A stretch of 64,000 nucleotides of DNA, from contig FJUW01000031.1 in the NCBI GenBank assembly GCA_900074885.1, forward strand, positions 2,634 to 66,633. Reading direction: 5' to 3'. The position numbers and the translations under genes were made by a program. The DNA is from Rhynchosporium graminicola. Taxonomy: Eukaryota; Ascomycota; Leotiomycetes; Helotiales; Ploettnerulaceae. Numbering within the stretch: position 1 is the first letter of the stretch; each line of letters opens with the position of its first letter. Shown one piece after another: positions 45,507 through 57,222 of the stretch. Under the pieces are notes generated by a model. The model saw only the letters and a program-made list of their open reading frames with translations. It was not told where the DNA came from and searched no databases.

Positions 45507-48500
45507 ATGGATTTGCCAATCAAAGGTGGAAATGGTGAGAGGAAAGAAGAAAACTGGTATGCCTTTCGAAATTCTTGCTTCTCTCGCAATTCTCATCATC
45601 AGAGTCAAATCAGGAATGCTAATTTTTAATCTGTCTAGGTCCGTCTATCGCGACGCATTCGCACCCTCCCACACCACAAAACCCAAGCCTAGACCTTGGG
45701 AGCGCGCCGCCGTATCTGCTCACGCACCACGTCTAGTTGGGCAGAAGATCTGGAAGAAAGCTAGTTCGTTGCAATCGACAGCCACAAACTCAAGCAAGAA
45801 TCAAGATAAAGAGAACGCAGTCAAGTCGCAACTGGAGCTTGATACGGAGGGGAAAGGAGCGAGAAAGAGGAGGAGGGGAATGGGAGGAAAGGATAATATC
45901 GGAGATGCGACGTGGCTGGTTGTTGGTACCGAGACCGGCGGAGGGAAAGGAGGTGGGCTGGATGGGCTTCTGGGGGAGGGAAGTCCGAGGAAGGGTGGTG
46001 GAATGAGAGATGAAGATGCAATGCTGGTTCCGAAGAAGAGGACGAATGCTAATCTGATGATTACGCCAAGGAAAGCTCTCCAGAGTATTCAGAGAAATAC
46101 CCTTGCGCCTGCTCTGCTGCCGGGTGCTGAACTACACACTGCGAAAAGTCCGGAGAGGGCTACGAAGATTCAACGAAATGATCTGGAGGTTGCTACGCAG
46201 GAGGAAAGGGAGAAGCCCGGACGCAGGAAGTCGAAGTCGATGCGGAAGAGCAGAAGGCTTACAAAGAGTGATTTGGTGGATGAGGTTGTGGAGGAGAGGA
46301 GGGGGTCGTTTGTTTTTGGTCAGACTGGAGGAAATGGGATTGAGAGTTTTTCTGGAGTTGATCCGTTGCCTGAGCCTGTTGGTGCTCACGTAGAGGATAA
46401 TTCTGCCGGTACTGAGGAGGGGGTTGATTCTCAGCAATCATCATCTGCTCTCGCTGCTACATCTGCTCTGCTGGGTGAAGCCGCCGAAGTACTTGAGCCG
46501 GTCACAACTCAACCTTCGACCGAGCCAATGCACGTGGATACTCAACGAGCATCTCCAGTGTCTAGAATTGATGAGAAAACCCTCCAGACTGTAGATCGAA
46601 CCTTTGTTCAGCAGGCCGTCGAGTCCGAGCTTGAGACTTCTTCAGACACCGAGGAAGCCTCTCGCAGCTTCAACGAGAGACTCGAAAAGCATTTTGGTCT
46701 AAAACCCACTGTCGAGCTCCCTTTTATCAAAGAAGGGCCCGTACAAACAGTCATCGAGTCGGAGGATATTATACTTCCCGCAGCAGAGATTGTACGACCA
46801 GAATGTTTAGCAGAACAACCACCGCAAACTCCTGTCGAGGCTACACAATTTCATGTGGCAACCCTCGAATCTGTCGAACCCAGTTTGGCTATCACGCTTT
46901 CACCCACGAACTTTGTCGCAACTTCAAGATCTAGGCGGAAGACCCCTCAACGAAGTGTTATGAGAAGAAGCACTCGAACAACTCGCAACAGTTCGATGTC
47001 TCGTGGTGAAGCTTCGACGCATCTTGAGCCCCCTAACATGGTTGACTCTCTCCGGGAGATAACAGATGCCGCATCCTCATCTTTGTCAGTCCGCAAACAT
47101 TCGGTTGATTTCGAGGCTCTCGAAGACACTGTGGCATCGTCACATCAAGCTGCACTTATTACAGAAGATGTAAATGCTTTCGCTGAGACTCCTCCTGAGC
47201 TCGTTCTTGCAGAAGAACAGCCTTTACATAGTGAGGCTGGTGGTGAAGCAGTCCAGGAGTCTGAGACTGCGGACAATGCTGAGAAACAGCCTGAGGAAGT
47301 AGCACTGTTCAGCTTAGACTCTGTTGACGAGGAACCGGTATCGATGGAGACTGAAGTCGAGGAAGATCCCCAGCAGGATTCTTGCAATGAGCAACTTCAG
47401 CAGGAACTTGACATCTCTTCTCCCAGAAAACCTGAGCTACCAAGCACATTTGATTCGCTTGTCGATGAGCCAGTACAGCAAGTACCTTCATCAGATGGAA
47501 TCTCGGAGGATTCAGCAGAGAACTTTGAGCTTATCGAACCAATCTCTATCAACAACGCTCCTCACAGCCCAATCGACGAAACCACTTACCTCCAAGAATC
47601 ATCCACACCCGACCCTACCACCACTGAACTGACCGAAATGATTTCCACAAACGCTGTTATACCACCGACTGTCTACGACCAAGACGATACAGATCTCCTC
47701 CGAAATTTTCTCTCCAAAGTAAAAGCGAACAAGGCCCTAAAGGCAGAATCATCTATCCCCAAGAGAAAACGCTCCTTACCACATTCACCCCTCCAAATTC
47801 CACTGGGCACAGTCGAAGCTGAAGGTTTTACGCCATCACCGACTCGCGGGCCCAAAGATGATGAATTTGGCGTCAGTCTCCCTACCGCATCGCCAGCCAA
47901 GCGCAGAAGACGGAATGAAAACGAGGTCTCTGTCTCTCGAACACCTCTGCAGGAACATGATACCACAGAGTTGGAACCTCAATCTATCAGACGCAGTAAT
48001 CGAACCCGTTTACCCATCAAAGCAGCGCCCGCAGCGCCATCCTTTATTCCCGTGCGCCGACTTGGGGGACATGATGGAGAAAATAGTACCGTGACACTCC
48101 GCCAGAACGAAGAAAAAGAGCTTGCTGCGCTTACGAGGGTCAATACACGCAAAAACAAGAAGGGTGCGAGTCATCCTTTGGACTGGTTGGCCAAGAAGGA
48201 GAAGGCTGCTGAGAAGGAGAAAGAGGATCCGGCTTCTAAGCACAAGGCACTGAAAGAGGTATTTGATGAGAAGAATTACAAACCGAAACTTAATAAGAAG
48301 GGGATGAGTGTTGTGTGGGCGGAGGAGTTGGTAGAGTTTCAAGGGGAAGGGGGCAACCTGAAGAAAACTATCGTACCTGCTTCAGTGATGTCTTCCGCGA
48401 TGACTGAAAAGAAAGTTGCGGGGAAAGAGGTTGAAAAGGAGAAGGAGAAAGAGAAAGAGAGGCCTATCCTACCTGGTGATGAGAAAAAATCCGCCCTGCC

Positions 48501-48633
48501 CACTGCTTCGATCTCTACTGCAACTTCCACACCGAAACCTTCCGTCAAGGTTGGGATTAGGAGTAAAATGACTTTGGGTATGGCTGCAAATGGGACACCT
48601 GCACCAAAGAGGAAAGCGAGACGTCGGCCATGA
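45507..48633 (+). CDS. Large disordered, basic protein of unknown function (1,014 aa)
   Basis: Two exons: 45507-45556 and 45639-48633. The phase-2 splice makes MDLPIKGGNGERKEENWSVYRD; the longer unspliced reading (EILASLAILIIRVKSG) is intron. The protein begins with SVYRDAFAPSHTTKPKPRPWERA, then a Lys/Arg-rich part with KEN in QDKENAV (a possible APC/C degron) and ITPRKALQSIQRN. A long acidic Glu/Ser/Pro region follows. The C-terminus is strongly basic and partly helical (LDWLAKKEKAAEKEKEDP, LKEVFDEKNYKPKLNKKGM), ending KRKARRRP. Several RRS/T and SPRK/TPRK sites suit kinase control. Composition suggests a nuclear or chromosomal protein; I recognise no family. Confidence 0.78.
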
Positions 48634-51600
48634 GATACTGTGACGATTTTGGCGAGGGAGTGTTGTTAATTTCTGTTGGTTCAGGATTCTGGAGGCATGA
48701 GTGTCACTGGACTTTACCGGAATTTTTTTTCTACGCAGAGAAAGGGAGTTTTATGGACTTCGATTTCAAGTGGTGCGAGTTGATACTGAGGATTCTCTAC
48801 GGAGCATTATTCCCATGCGAGTGAGTGCCATTGCGGTTATGGCTTGGTTCGATAGAAGAGAATGGATGCGAAAGGGGGTGGAACAGGAACAAGCTGTTAG
48901 TGATCAATTCTTGGAGACGTGTTGATGTCATTGTGCAGAATACTTGAACTACTTATCTACATTTCTGTCTTCAAATACTTGAGCTGCTGCACGATTTGGA
49001 CTGTGCTATGATTTCTAGCTAGTCAATGTCACTTTCATCGGACTCTAAAGCACGGCACTGTACACATGGTCGTGAAACGCTCTTCACTCTGTACGAATAT
49101 CATGAATATTCACAGCAAGGACAACAACAACACTCTTACAAATGCACGAGACGTACCTCCGCCATGGCGCTTTCAAGGCCTCTCCGGCCCATCGCTCCTG
49201 CGCCACTCACTGCAGGAGGGAGGCAAAGTACAGAACTTCATAATCTAACCACACAGCATGCATGTATGTGCCTGCGGTACGGTACGGTATATGTGCCATC
49301 TGCACTCATTCGTGTATATCCAACGAAGCCTATCCAACATAACTCCACAAAGTTGCTGTTTTTGTGGTCGTTGGTTCTCGAAGTAGATATTGCAAGCGAG
49401 AAGAATTGGCCACCCGGAGGTAGAAAGAAGGGAAAGAAGGGAAAGAAGGGAAAGGAAGGGAAAGAAGGGAAAGGAAGGGAAAGGAAAGGAAAGGAAAGGA
49501 AAGAAGGGAATGGAAAACAGCTGAATGTTTTTGACCCGGGGAAATGGTATCACGGTTGTTGGTACTCCTGTCACTGTGGACCCTTGGGAATGTACGGCGC
49601 TTGGGGAGTGGGATGCCAAGATGCTTGCGGTGGGGGTTGAGTGGGATGAGGGATGAGGGATGAGGGATTTGTATCTGGATTTTTGTTGGTTGATTCAATT
49701 TGTGCCCTTTGGGCTAAGCAAGGAGTTTGTGGTGATGAGACTTATTTAATTGACCTCGTTGACGCTTTCAGAAGGTTCGAAAAGGGGGTTGCAGATATGA
49801 TAGTGGCCTGGTATGGTTTCTCGGAATGTGCTATCGAGAATTTTATATCAAATAAACAGTCCTTCATTTATGCAGACTTATTTCGGGGTGTGAAGGCGGC
49901 ATACGAAGGGAGGTATATCGATGAAGTTTTATAGCCTGTCATTTCTCAGGGGTGTTGTTATTGACTCAAGGGAGAATATTCCCAACACATGGTGACTCTC
50001 TTCTACACATACTGGCCCCCCCTGATTGAGCACATATATATTCCCCTTTGTAGTAAAGTCACGGTAAAGCCACTAAAACACCCGTTGACAGACCAGAACA
50101 CCTAGTCAACTGTACCTCCGTATTCAAATACATCATACATGTTTTTAGACTTCAGCGTTCCTATCGCATGACCAGCTGAGGTAGGTACAGTACGTACATC
50201 GTGAGTTAGAATTCCCGGGGAAGATAGACTTCGCAGCAGACACGACGATCGTTCATGCGTCGTATGCAAGCGCGCCGCAGTCTCCGTCGGCTGCTTCCGA
50301 AGTACGCCGATCCTTTCCTGTCACTGTCGGTTCTTCTCATACGTAACAACGCCACCTTAGTCTTTATAGGAATACAATGCAACTCTATATCAGCCAAGCC
50401 ATGATGGGAAGTTGAGCATGGTGCCCGATTTCCGGAAGCAAATCTGACCGTTGGTTTCAAATGACCGCCCCTACGAAGTGCGAACGTTAACTTCAAACCC
50501 TTGGAAATATCGTAGTCTTGCGTGTATTTCCAACGACCTTAGTTTTTAAGAAGTTCTGCTGCTAATCTAGAAGAAAGGATGACCTGGAATCTTGAGGAAG
50601 TACGAGGCAGTATGTAGAGGGAAATCTCTAGATAGATGCTCATACTCCTTCTAGACTTTCTCACGTCTCACTTTCGGTTCCGGCATCCCGATCACGATGA
50701 TTTTGTGTATGGTTAATAGTCGCGCTACGTTTTCATTACGCCGTTTTATAATATCTACGCCTTTCTCATCCAGAGGGCTTTAGCGTCACTTTTAAGCCTA
50801 TGCCTCTGTTACAGAACGCTGTCACAAGTTTGGCTAGAAATGTATATTTGTAAGATTACGAATAAAACCCGCTTGTCACACGTAACCTGAAAAGCCTAGA
50901 GTAGAGGAACCGAGAAAAATAGGAAGAGATGGACCGTAGTTCATGTTGAATTATGTTGAAGACAAGGAAATGCTTGATATCGTTCTTTCGCAGTACGGAG
51001 TTCTCAAGGTATACTTCCGACTTTCTGCCAAGCCTCCTCTTGTGAGTTCAAGTTTAGACTTTTCCCGAATCTTGGGAGGGCGAGGTTCTCCTCGCATGTG
51101 GCAAATACCGATAGCCAACGGAGTACCTTTGATATCAGACCAAATCCAAAGCACGAGCAGTGTGCACTTGGTACGTAGCAAATTTCTAGCAAACAAGAAA
51201 CTCCATTGTACCTAGATATCAATGATCGCACATGATACGCAGGTGCCTGACGGTTAGTATGAGATTGTTTTGTGGCCTTGCTGGAGATAATATGTTGAGA
51301 TACGCTCGATTCTCAAATCTTGAAGTGATTAGTCATGATCGTAAGATTACGTGCCTATGGGCAGGAAGAGTCAAGGGTAGGATAGGAACCTGCGCTGTTG
51401 CGGATGGATGGTCATGCGCTCATAGATGGTATGTCTTCCTCTGATCGGTAAGTGAACCGAGATTTGACTTTCAGTTCAAGTCGATGAGACACCGGGTATA
51501 GGGGTTCGGAAAAGTGTGAATACCCACATCTCTAATTTTTCATTATATGACCCAACTACCAAGAGTTTTTGGTGAGTGGCTTCACAGATCTTCTTCTATA

Positions 51601-54600
51601 CTTGATGTTCCTTGGATGTTGGGTACCTTGTTTAGGTCCATGGAAGTGAGTTCTAAAGAATTCGTAAGTCACGTTAGAAGTACCTTTCCTGATAGGCCCG
51701 TAACATACCCGTGACTGGGTAATTTATCCATACACCGAAAGCCTGAAGATCAGGCTCTTTCTTGCTTCCTCTTGTCTTGATGGAGACCGGATTACCGGTT
51801 TTCTTTTCATTGGATATGGAAGTACGATCTACGTCATGTGACACGTCTTGTTTACCCTTTAGAATATTAGCGATCCGATGTCGTACACATATTTCGTTCC
51901 AATTTGCTCTCAACTCCGGTTATGTCTTGGTTTAGCTTCCGCCCATCTGTCCCGATGATCTGGGAGTAGTTTATATGGTCAGGGTCCCCGGCATTTGACC
52001 CGTCAATTTCACGAGATTTACTTTTTGTGCTGCAAGTTTAGGTCTACGCTTCAGAGAGTAACACCTTGACAGAGATGAAGACGAACGTTATATAGCCTCA
52101 TATTTTGGGGTTTCATTTAGTCTGGACCGTACCGAGCCTTTGCAGGTCCTTACTTGCCATGGTGATCTCGGACGCTGGAGAAGCTCGAACTCAAAAGAGA
52201 GTTTGAATGTAACCCCCACGGTGACCATATCACAACGCCTCACTAAGAAACGTTACAATCCGAAGTTAGTCGCAAGATATAGAATTTGACCCTGGATTAG
52301 ATAGTGAGGTTGATAGGTTTAATCATTCTGCTGCCTTGGCTGCCTGTTACTGCCAATGTTACTTTCAGTACGACTTCTTGGTAGCAATTTAGATTCCCTC
52401 CTTGGAAAGCTGATCATCTTCAAGCATTGAACGAGGGTCATGCCAATCCAATTTCGCTGTATTGTGGTTGCTTCGTGATCAAAGCAAGAGTTTCCGATAG
52501 CTGGCCTCATCGCTCAATTTGTCTTCCTTGGGGTTGTTTTCTCTAGCTTCGAGGCTCCAATTATAGAACGATAATTTTCGATCTTTCGAAACAACTGGAT
52601 CATTCTTTTGTCGCATTCTATTGTAATTTGCAGAATAAATTCTTGTCTGAAATTTCAAGGTGGGGAATATGGCGAAGTCGCTGGTAATTTTTGGGTGAAC
52701 TAAGTTGTCGGAGCATAGATCACCACCAAACATCAATTACCAGGGTTTCTTTTCCTCTCACATTGGCACTGTGTCGATACCCTGATGCCTTGTAAGGAAA
52801 TCGTGCCTCGGTATAATATGCTTTGATAATGTCTCAGATCCAACACACATGGCCAAGATATTCATACAGTGCAAGTCATACAGTTCTCATTCAACTTCGG
52901 GCAAAACCCCAGTGGGTCGGTTTATCGGAGATTGTTTATACCGAGGTCGTCTATGGATCTTTGTTAGACCACAGCAACCTGAGAACTTCACCGGTAAACC
53001 TATCCATGTGCAAAGGAGGCAATTGTTGACCGATATCAATACCAGCTCATAGTTGATGCTTCAATTCCTAGGTGCTCGTCGAATACACGGCAGCTCCGCT
53101 GTCTCTTTCCCGTGGGACCTCAGTGGAAACTGAAATCACTAGACAATCTACTAAGCTGTATTACATTATTCTCACAGTTGAGTATGGCAAGGTACTGAGA
53201 TTACATCAATCATGAGCTTCGCGAATGGCTACCATCAACCCTCAGCCTACTCCACCATCTCACATAGGCGTTTATCCACGTCCACGGCCACGGTGTTGGA
53301 TACTCGCCATTCCAATGGCGTCATCTCCGAGAAGTTCTCCGCGCGAGACATTATGCAGCTCGTACGGACCCTCCGCGTCTCCCACTGCCTGAAGAGGATG
53401 CTTCGCGTCTTTGTTATTGTGGAACCGTTTCCAATGTGTCATTGTGTTGCTAATTCCATAGTGTAGATGTCGCGTGCAGGTAATTTCTTGTTTACGTAGG
53501 TCTTGGGCGTGATCTTTCATGCCAATGACAAATCGGGATATCTGTCAGTACTTGGTTGAGAAAATCCGCCCCTCCGATTTCCTCACATAAGACTTCAGTA
53601 TTACAGTGAAACTGCTTGAGCCCAAGATTCCAGCCCATGTGAGTCTCATGGAAGATCATTTTAAGGCATCCCAACGAAGAAATTGAGTATTGAGATCGAT
53701 GGCCACTGTTATCAAATCAGAGTTCAGAAGTGCTCCTGTCCCGACCCCTGATATCCAAGCCAACGGCCCCTACAGCTTTCATTAGAGTTCCTGGGAACAC
53801 TGGAACAGCTTCCGTAAACTTTTGAGATACTGTAGGTCTCGGCGTTGGCGTGGTCTTTCGAAAAGTATCAATGTCTTTGTTTGTGGTAATCTGCCGTTGA
53901 GTTTACTGCTGGCTGCCACAGATACTGAGGGAACGCAATCGAAGCAGTCTCGGTGCAAGCGAAAGCGTCAAGGGCATGAACCTTCTCAACGCAGTCACGA
54001 AATTTCTCACGAGCAAATATCGGCAAGTGTATCATGAGCTGATCTCCTGTATCTTCTACCGATTATAGACCACAATAGCTGAAGACGACATCAAGGTGTT
54101 TTTCCTGCCAAGTTCAAAGGTTCTTCATGGGCAAGGGCAGCCGACGTTAGCTCCTTGTTAGACTAATTTGAAAATGCTTCCACAAGCTTTCCAGAATACG
54201 CATTGATGTATACCCAGGCTGTCCAACTCGGCATGAATGACAAAAAGCCTCGGCAGCATAGTCTCGGAGTGTCCCAACTGCCGGGAAGTTGGAGAAGGAC
54301 CGGTCATACTTTGATATCAACCATGCGACCTGTCACCTGAGTAATAAGTAATTATGAATGATGTTATCCCTCCGCACAAGTAAGTAAACCTTCTAGATAG
54401 ATGAGAGGCTACTGAGTAGTCTTCAGGTACAGTCGAGTTTCCCTGCTAGGTTCGGACCAAGAATCTGGATTGTCCTAGGCAGTAACCGATAGCACGGTAA
54501 TGCTCCGGCGCACTCCACTCGCACTGCCCAAGGGCCTTTCTTTACTTCTTTGGTCGCTACAGCTTGCGTCTGTTAGGTCGCCCATCTTGGTTACATCCAC

Positions 54601-55987
54601 TCGATGCACTTTGTTTATGCGTTCTGCTTTCTTCGGTCGACGTGCACCGATATACCAAAACAGGGACAAGTCACAAGTTGTAAGTCGCCAGTAGTTATGT
54701 AGCTTGCCAGGGGATCCTCAGGTGCCGTGCCGTGCCGTCGTCGGCTGTTGGCCGGTATGTAATCAGTCGTCATTTCCCTGATCGGGTCTTCATCTCGGGG
54801 GTTAAACCCTGGAAGCAAGATAAAATCACATGGTAGTTTGCTGCTCCTCTGGCAAAGGGCGTGTCTGATAGCTTACAAAATCGGGGCTTCACAAGCTCAA
54901 CGATCCGGGTTCTCGATCACTGCTCAGCACACCTTAAGCCTTGAAAGGTTTGCGACTACATTGTAACTACATGTTCAAGTATTGAAAATATGTGAGATGT
55001 ATCCGTATTCGGGAATTTTGGTTCGTCGACTGCAACTAGAGTTAGAAAATGGTGTGATATAGGATTATAAGTTCATTTCACGAAAACCTTGCCCATCTGG
55101 TCTATCCGACGGTGATCTTTGCGTTAGTCTCATAGGTTATCCATTCTGTCGGTTGGGCACCTGCACCAGCGAGATGCATTTCTCCACTTCCTCAAGCATT
55201 GAACTGAAAGAACCGGATTACAGCTGGACGTTTTTTCTGTCTCTCTACTTCGCGTAGCTCAGACAACTCCTGTGTAAATTATAGCAAGGGATAAGCACTA
55301 GCCTGGGAGCTTTCCTTGTTCGTACCCGCAAGCCTAGGGCTGCTTCCACGTGCGGCGTTCTCTTGCAGCCAGTGAAGGCTCCAAGGTGTGAGACCCCAGG
55401 AAACAACTCGAGCAAGGTAGGGTCCGCTCCAGTCCCAGTCGGGTATCATTCTTCTCGACGAAAGATTTGGCTTCGATCCTGTAACTTGACATCCTTGAAA
55501 TTACGGAAGATCTGAACGTTGGTACACAGCGTTTCTCTGGGCAACCTCTCGTTGATCACTCTTCCAGTTATGTGGTCCAAAGTAACCGGGTACCCTAGGA
55601 TCGAGGGGTACATGGCTCTACATATTTAGTCCTCCCATCCTCGGGTTCTAGATCCCTTGCTTTTCGAACTTATATGCATGCAGTCCGTCCTCTCTTCTGC
55701 TCAACCCCACATCGTCAACATCTTTATTTCAACTTTTACTCTCCAGCTCTTATCTTCAGACTGCAATTCAGATCAAAAACGATCTCTCGCTTGAACCAAA
55801 ACTATCATTGCTCTTCCTTACTCAGAGTATCTCGAGACCGAGTTACGTTTAGTCCTTCAATAGCAGAGCCGAGGCTTTCTTTCTGAAAGAGACAATCTCG
55901 CGCCATTTGGACTCACTTGCAATCCTTTCTCAAGCCCGGGGCTTCCTGCCCTCGTCTCTCGAGCAAATACCCTCCAACACGCCCAAT
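48634..55987. other. Gene-poor region
   Basis: Over 7 kb with only short, overlapping ORFs. A polypurine array lies at 49425-49507 (separate entry). At about 53268-53445 a plus frame (HGVGYSPFQWRHLREVL, then LCYCGTVSNVSLCC) has gene-like composition and follows a CACATAG acceptor-like site. No start or upstream exon could be fitted; it may be a decayed small Cys protein. Confidence 0.45.
49425..49507 (+). repeat. Polypurine GGGAAAGAA / GGAAA array
   Basis: About 80 bases of pure purine built from GGGAAAGAA, then GGGAAAGGAA, then GGAAA units. Such tracts can form triplex DNA. ORFs reading Lys/Gly runs across it are artefacts. Confidence 0.88.
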
Positions 55988-56321
55988 ATGTGCGACTATA
56001 CACAGGTCGAATTTTTGTGCGGCCATAGACGCTATACAGTCAGAGCATGGTGCATCAATTATGAGACGACACATAGACGTTGTCCACCTGCCGTGGTAGC
56101 TGTTGAGTTTAGGTGTGTTGTCACAAACTATCAATCGTTCCCAAGATCCACTGCTGACAACGACTTTTAGATTAGATGAACGATGTGGTTCGTTACAAGT
56201 TTTTTAGGTCCGATTTCTTTGAATCACAATACTGACTTCTCTTCTTATAGGAGACTGTCGAAAGCCTGCAATAGAGCCAAGCTGGATGTTACACACCAAG
56301 AACGTTCGAATCCACACCTAA
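55988..56321 (+). CDS. Small Cys/His-rich (zinc-binding type) fungal protein, 70 aa
   Basis: Three exons, 55988-56112, 56171-56187 and 56251-56321, encode 70 residues. The N-terminus MCDYTQVEFLCGHRRYTVRA has Cys2, Cys11 and His13. WCINYETTHRRCPP follows, then VEFR joins LDERCG from the 17-nt middle exon and DCRKPAIEPSWML from the last. The CGH and C-x2-C arrangement (CGDC) suggests a small zinc-binding fold. I recall similar short fungal proteins starting MC with a CGH motif, of unknown function. Both introns (58 and 63 nt) are GT-AG with TGAC-type branch sites, though the second donor, GTTCGT, is weak. No signal peptide, so not obviously secreted. Confidence 0.6.
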
Positions 56322-56672
56322 GTGCGAAGACGATCACTGGGCAGGATTCCATAGGAATGGTGGAAGAGAAAGCGGATGACGCTGTGCTGATTACGAGCAC
56401 AGAAGTACAAAGACATAGCAACGGCGTCACAAGTGTTGGAGTTCTGTCTATGGGGGTGTGGGGATTTCGGTGTTCTGGAACTGGTGCTGCTGGCTATGGT
56501 GTGGTTAACATTGAACTTGGGAGTACTTGGTGGCTTTCTGAATCAATTCGACGCTACGGCGTCAGTAAGAAAATAATTATGGGATCATAGGCTCATGAAT
56601 CAATTGTATCATCGTTTTTTCTTCTTGCAGCAAAACTCCCTGCAAAGTGTTTCTAAACCATCTTCAAACCAG
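56322..56672. other. Spacer
   Basis: No feature beyond a possible 3' UTR of the preceding gene and a leader of the next ORF. Confidence 0.4.
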
Positions 56673-57222
56673 ATGTGTGGCATTACGATGTATTATGGAC
56701 CAGGTCCCTATCGACGGCTCTCATGTCCGTCCGAAAAAGCACAAAGACTAGTCCGCGTTGACCGCCACAACGTTCCTGAGAATACTGAAATTGTGCCAAC
56801 TCATTTCAAGCGTAACCAGGGTCTATGTGTGGAGCGGGATCGTAATCAAGATTCGTGTGCTGCAGCAAGCCGTCTGGTCCGAATAGAGTTGCACGAGTCC
56901 CGAGAGATCGGAACTGGTCTGAGAGAGAGCGCTCGGATTTCAAAGCAGCATTTCCGCAAGTCCCGGATACTGGCCATACTACGACAAGGACACACTCTGG
57001 TCATGCTGTCAGATGCAGAGAATGTTATTTCTACGGGAAGGTATGCATTATGCCGCAGGCTCTGTCGAAAAAACCAACCGACGAACTGACGATCCATGTC
57101 CTGCAAGGCAAGATGCACTGGAAAAGTCCAACTTGGAAGTCCAACCTGGAAGTTCAGCCCTGCAACATGCATTTTCGGAGCGCCATAGGCGCAAGAACAC
57201 AGCTTCCACTATGGCTACCTAG
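56673..57222 (+). pseudogene. Decayed or unresolved relative of the MC-type Cys/His protein
   Basis: An ATG after a TTCAAACCAG acceptor-like site reads MCGITMYYGPGPYRRLSCPSE, spaced like the neighbour's MC...CGH...C but with CGH replaced by PGP. Later Cys/His fragments in other frames (GHAVRCRECYFYG near 57000-57040; ALQHAFSERHRRK to 57222) suggest more exons or frameshifts. I could not fit a clean splice model. Low confidence. Confidence 0.3.

Noticed and set aside
49026..49640. 204-residue plus-strand ORF
   Set aside because: Its central part is a Lys/Gly translation of a polypurine repeat, and the flanks have no family signal.
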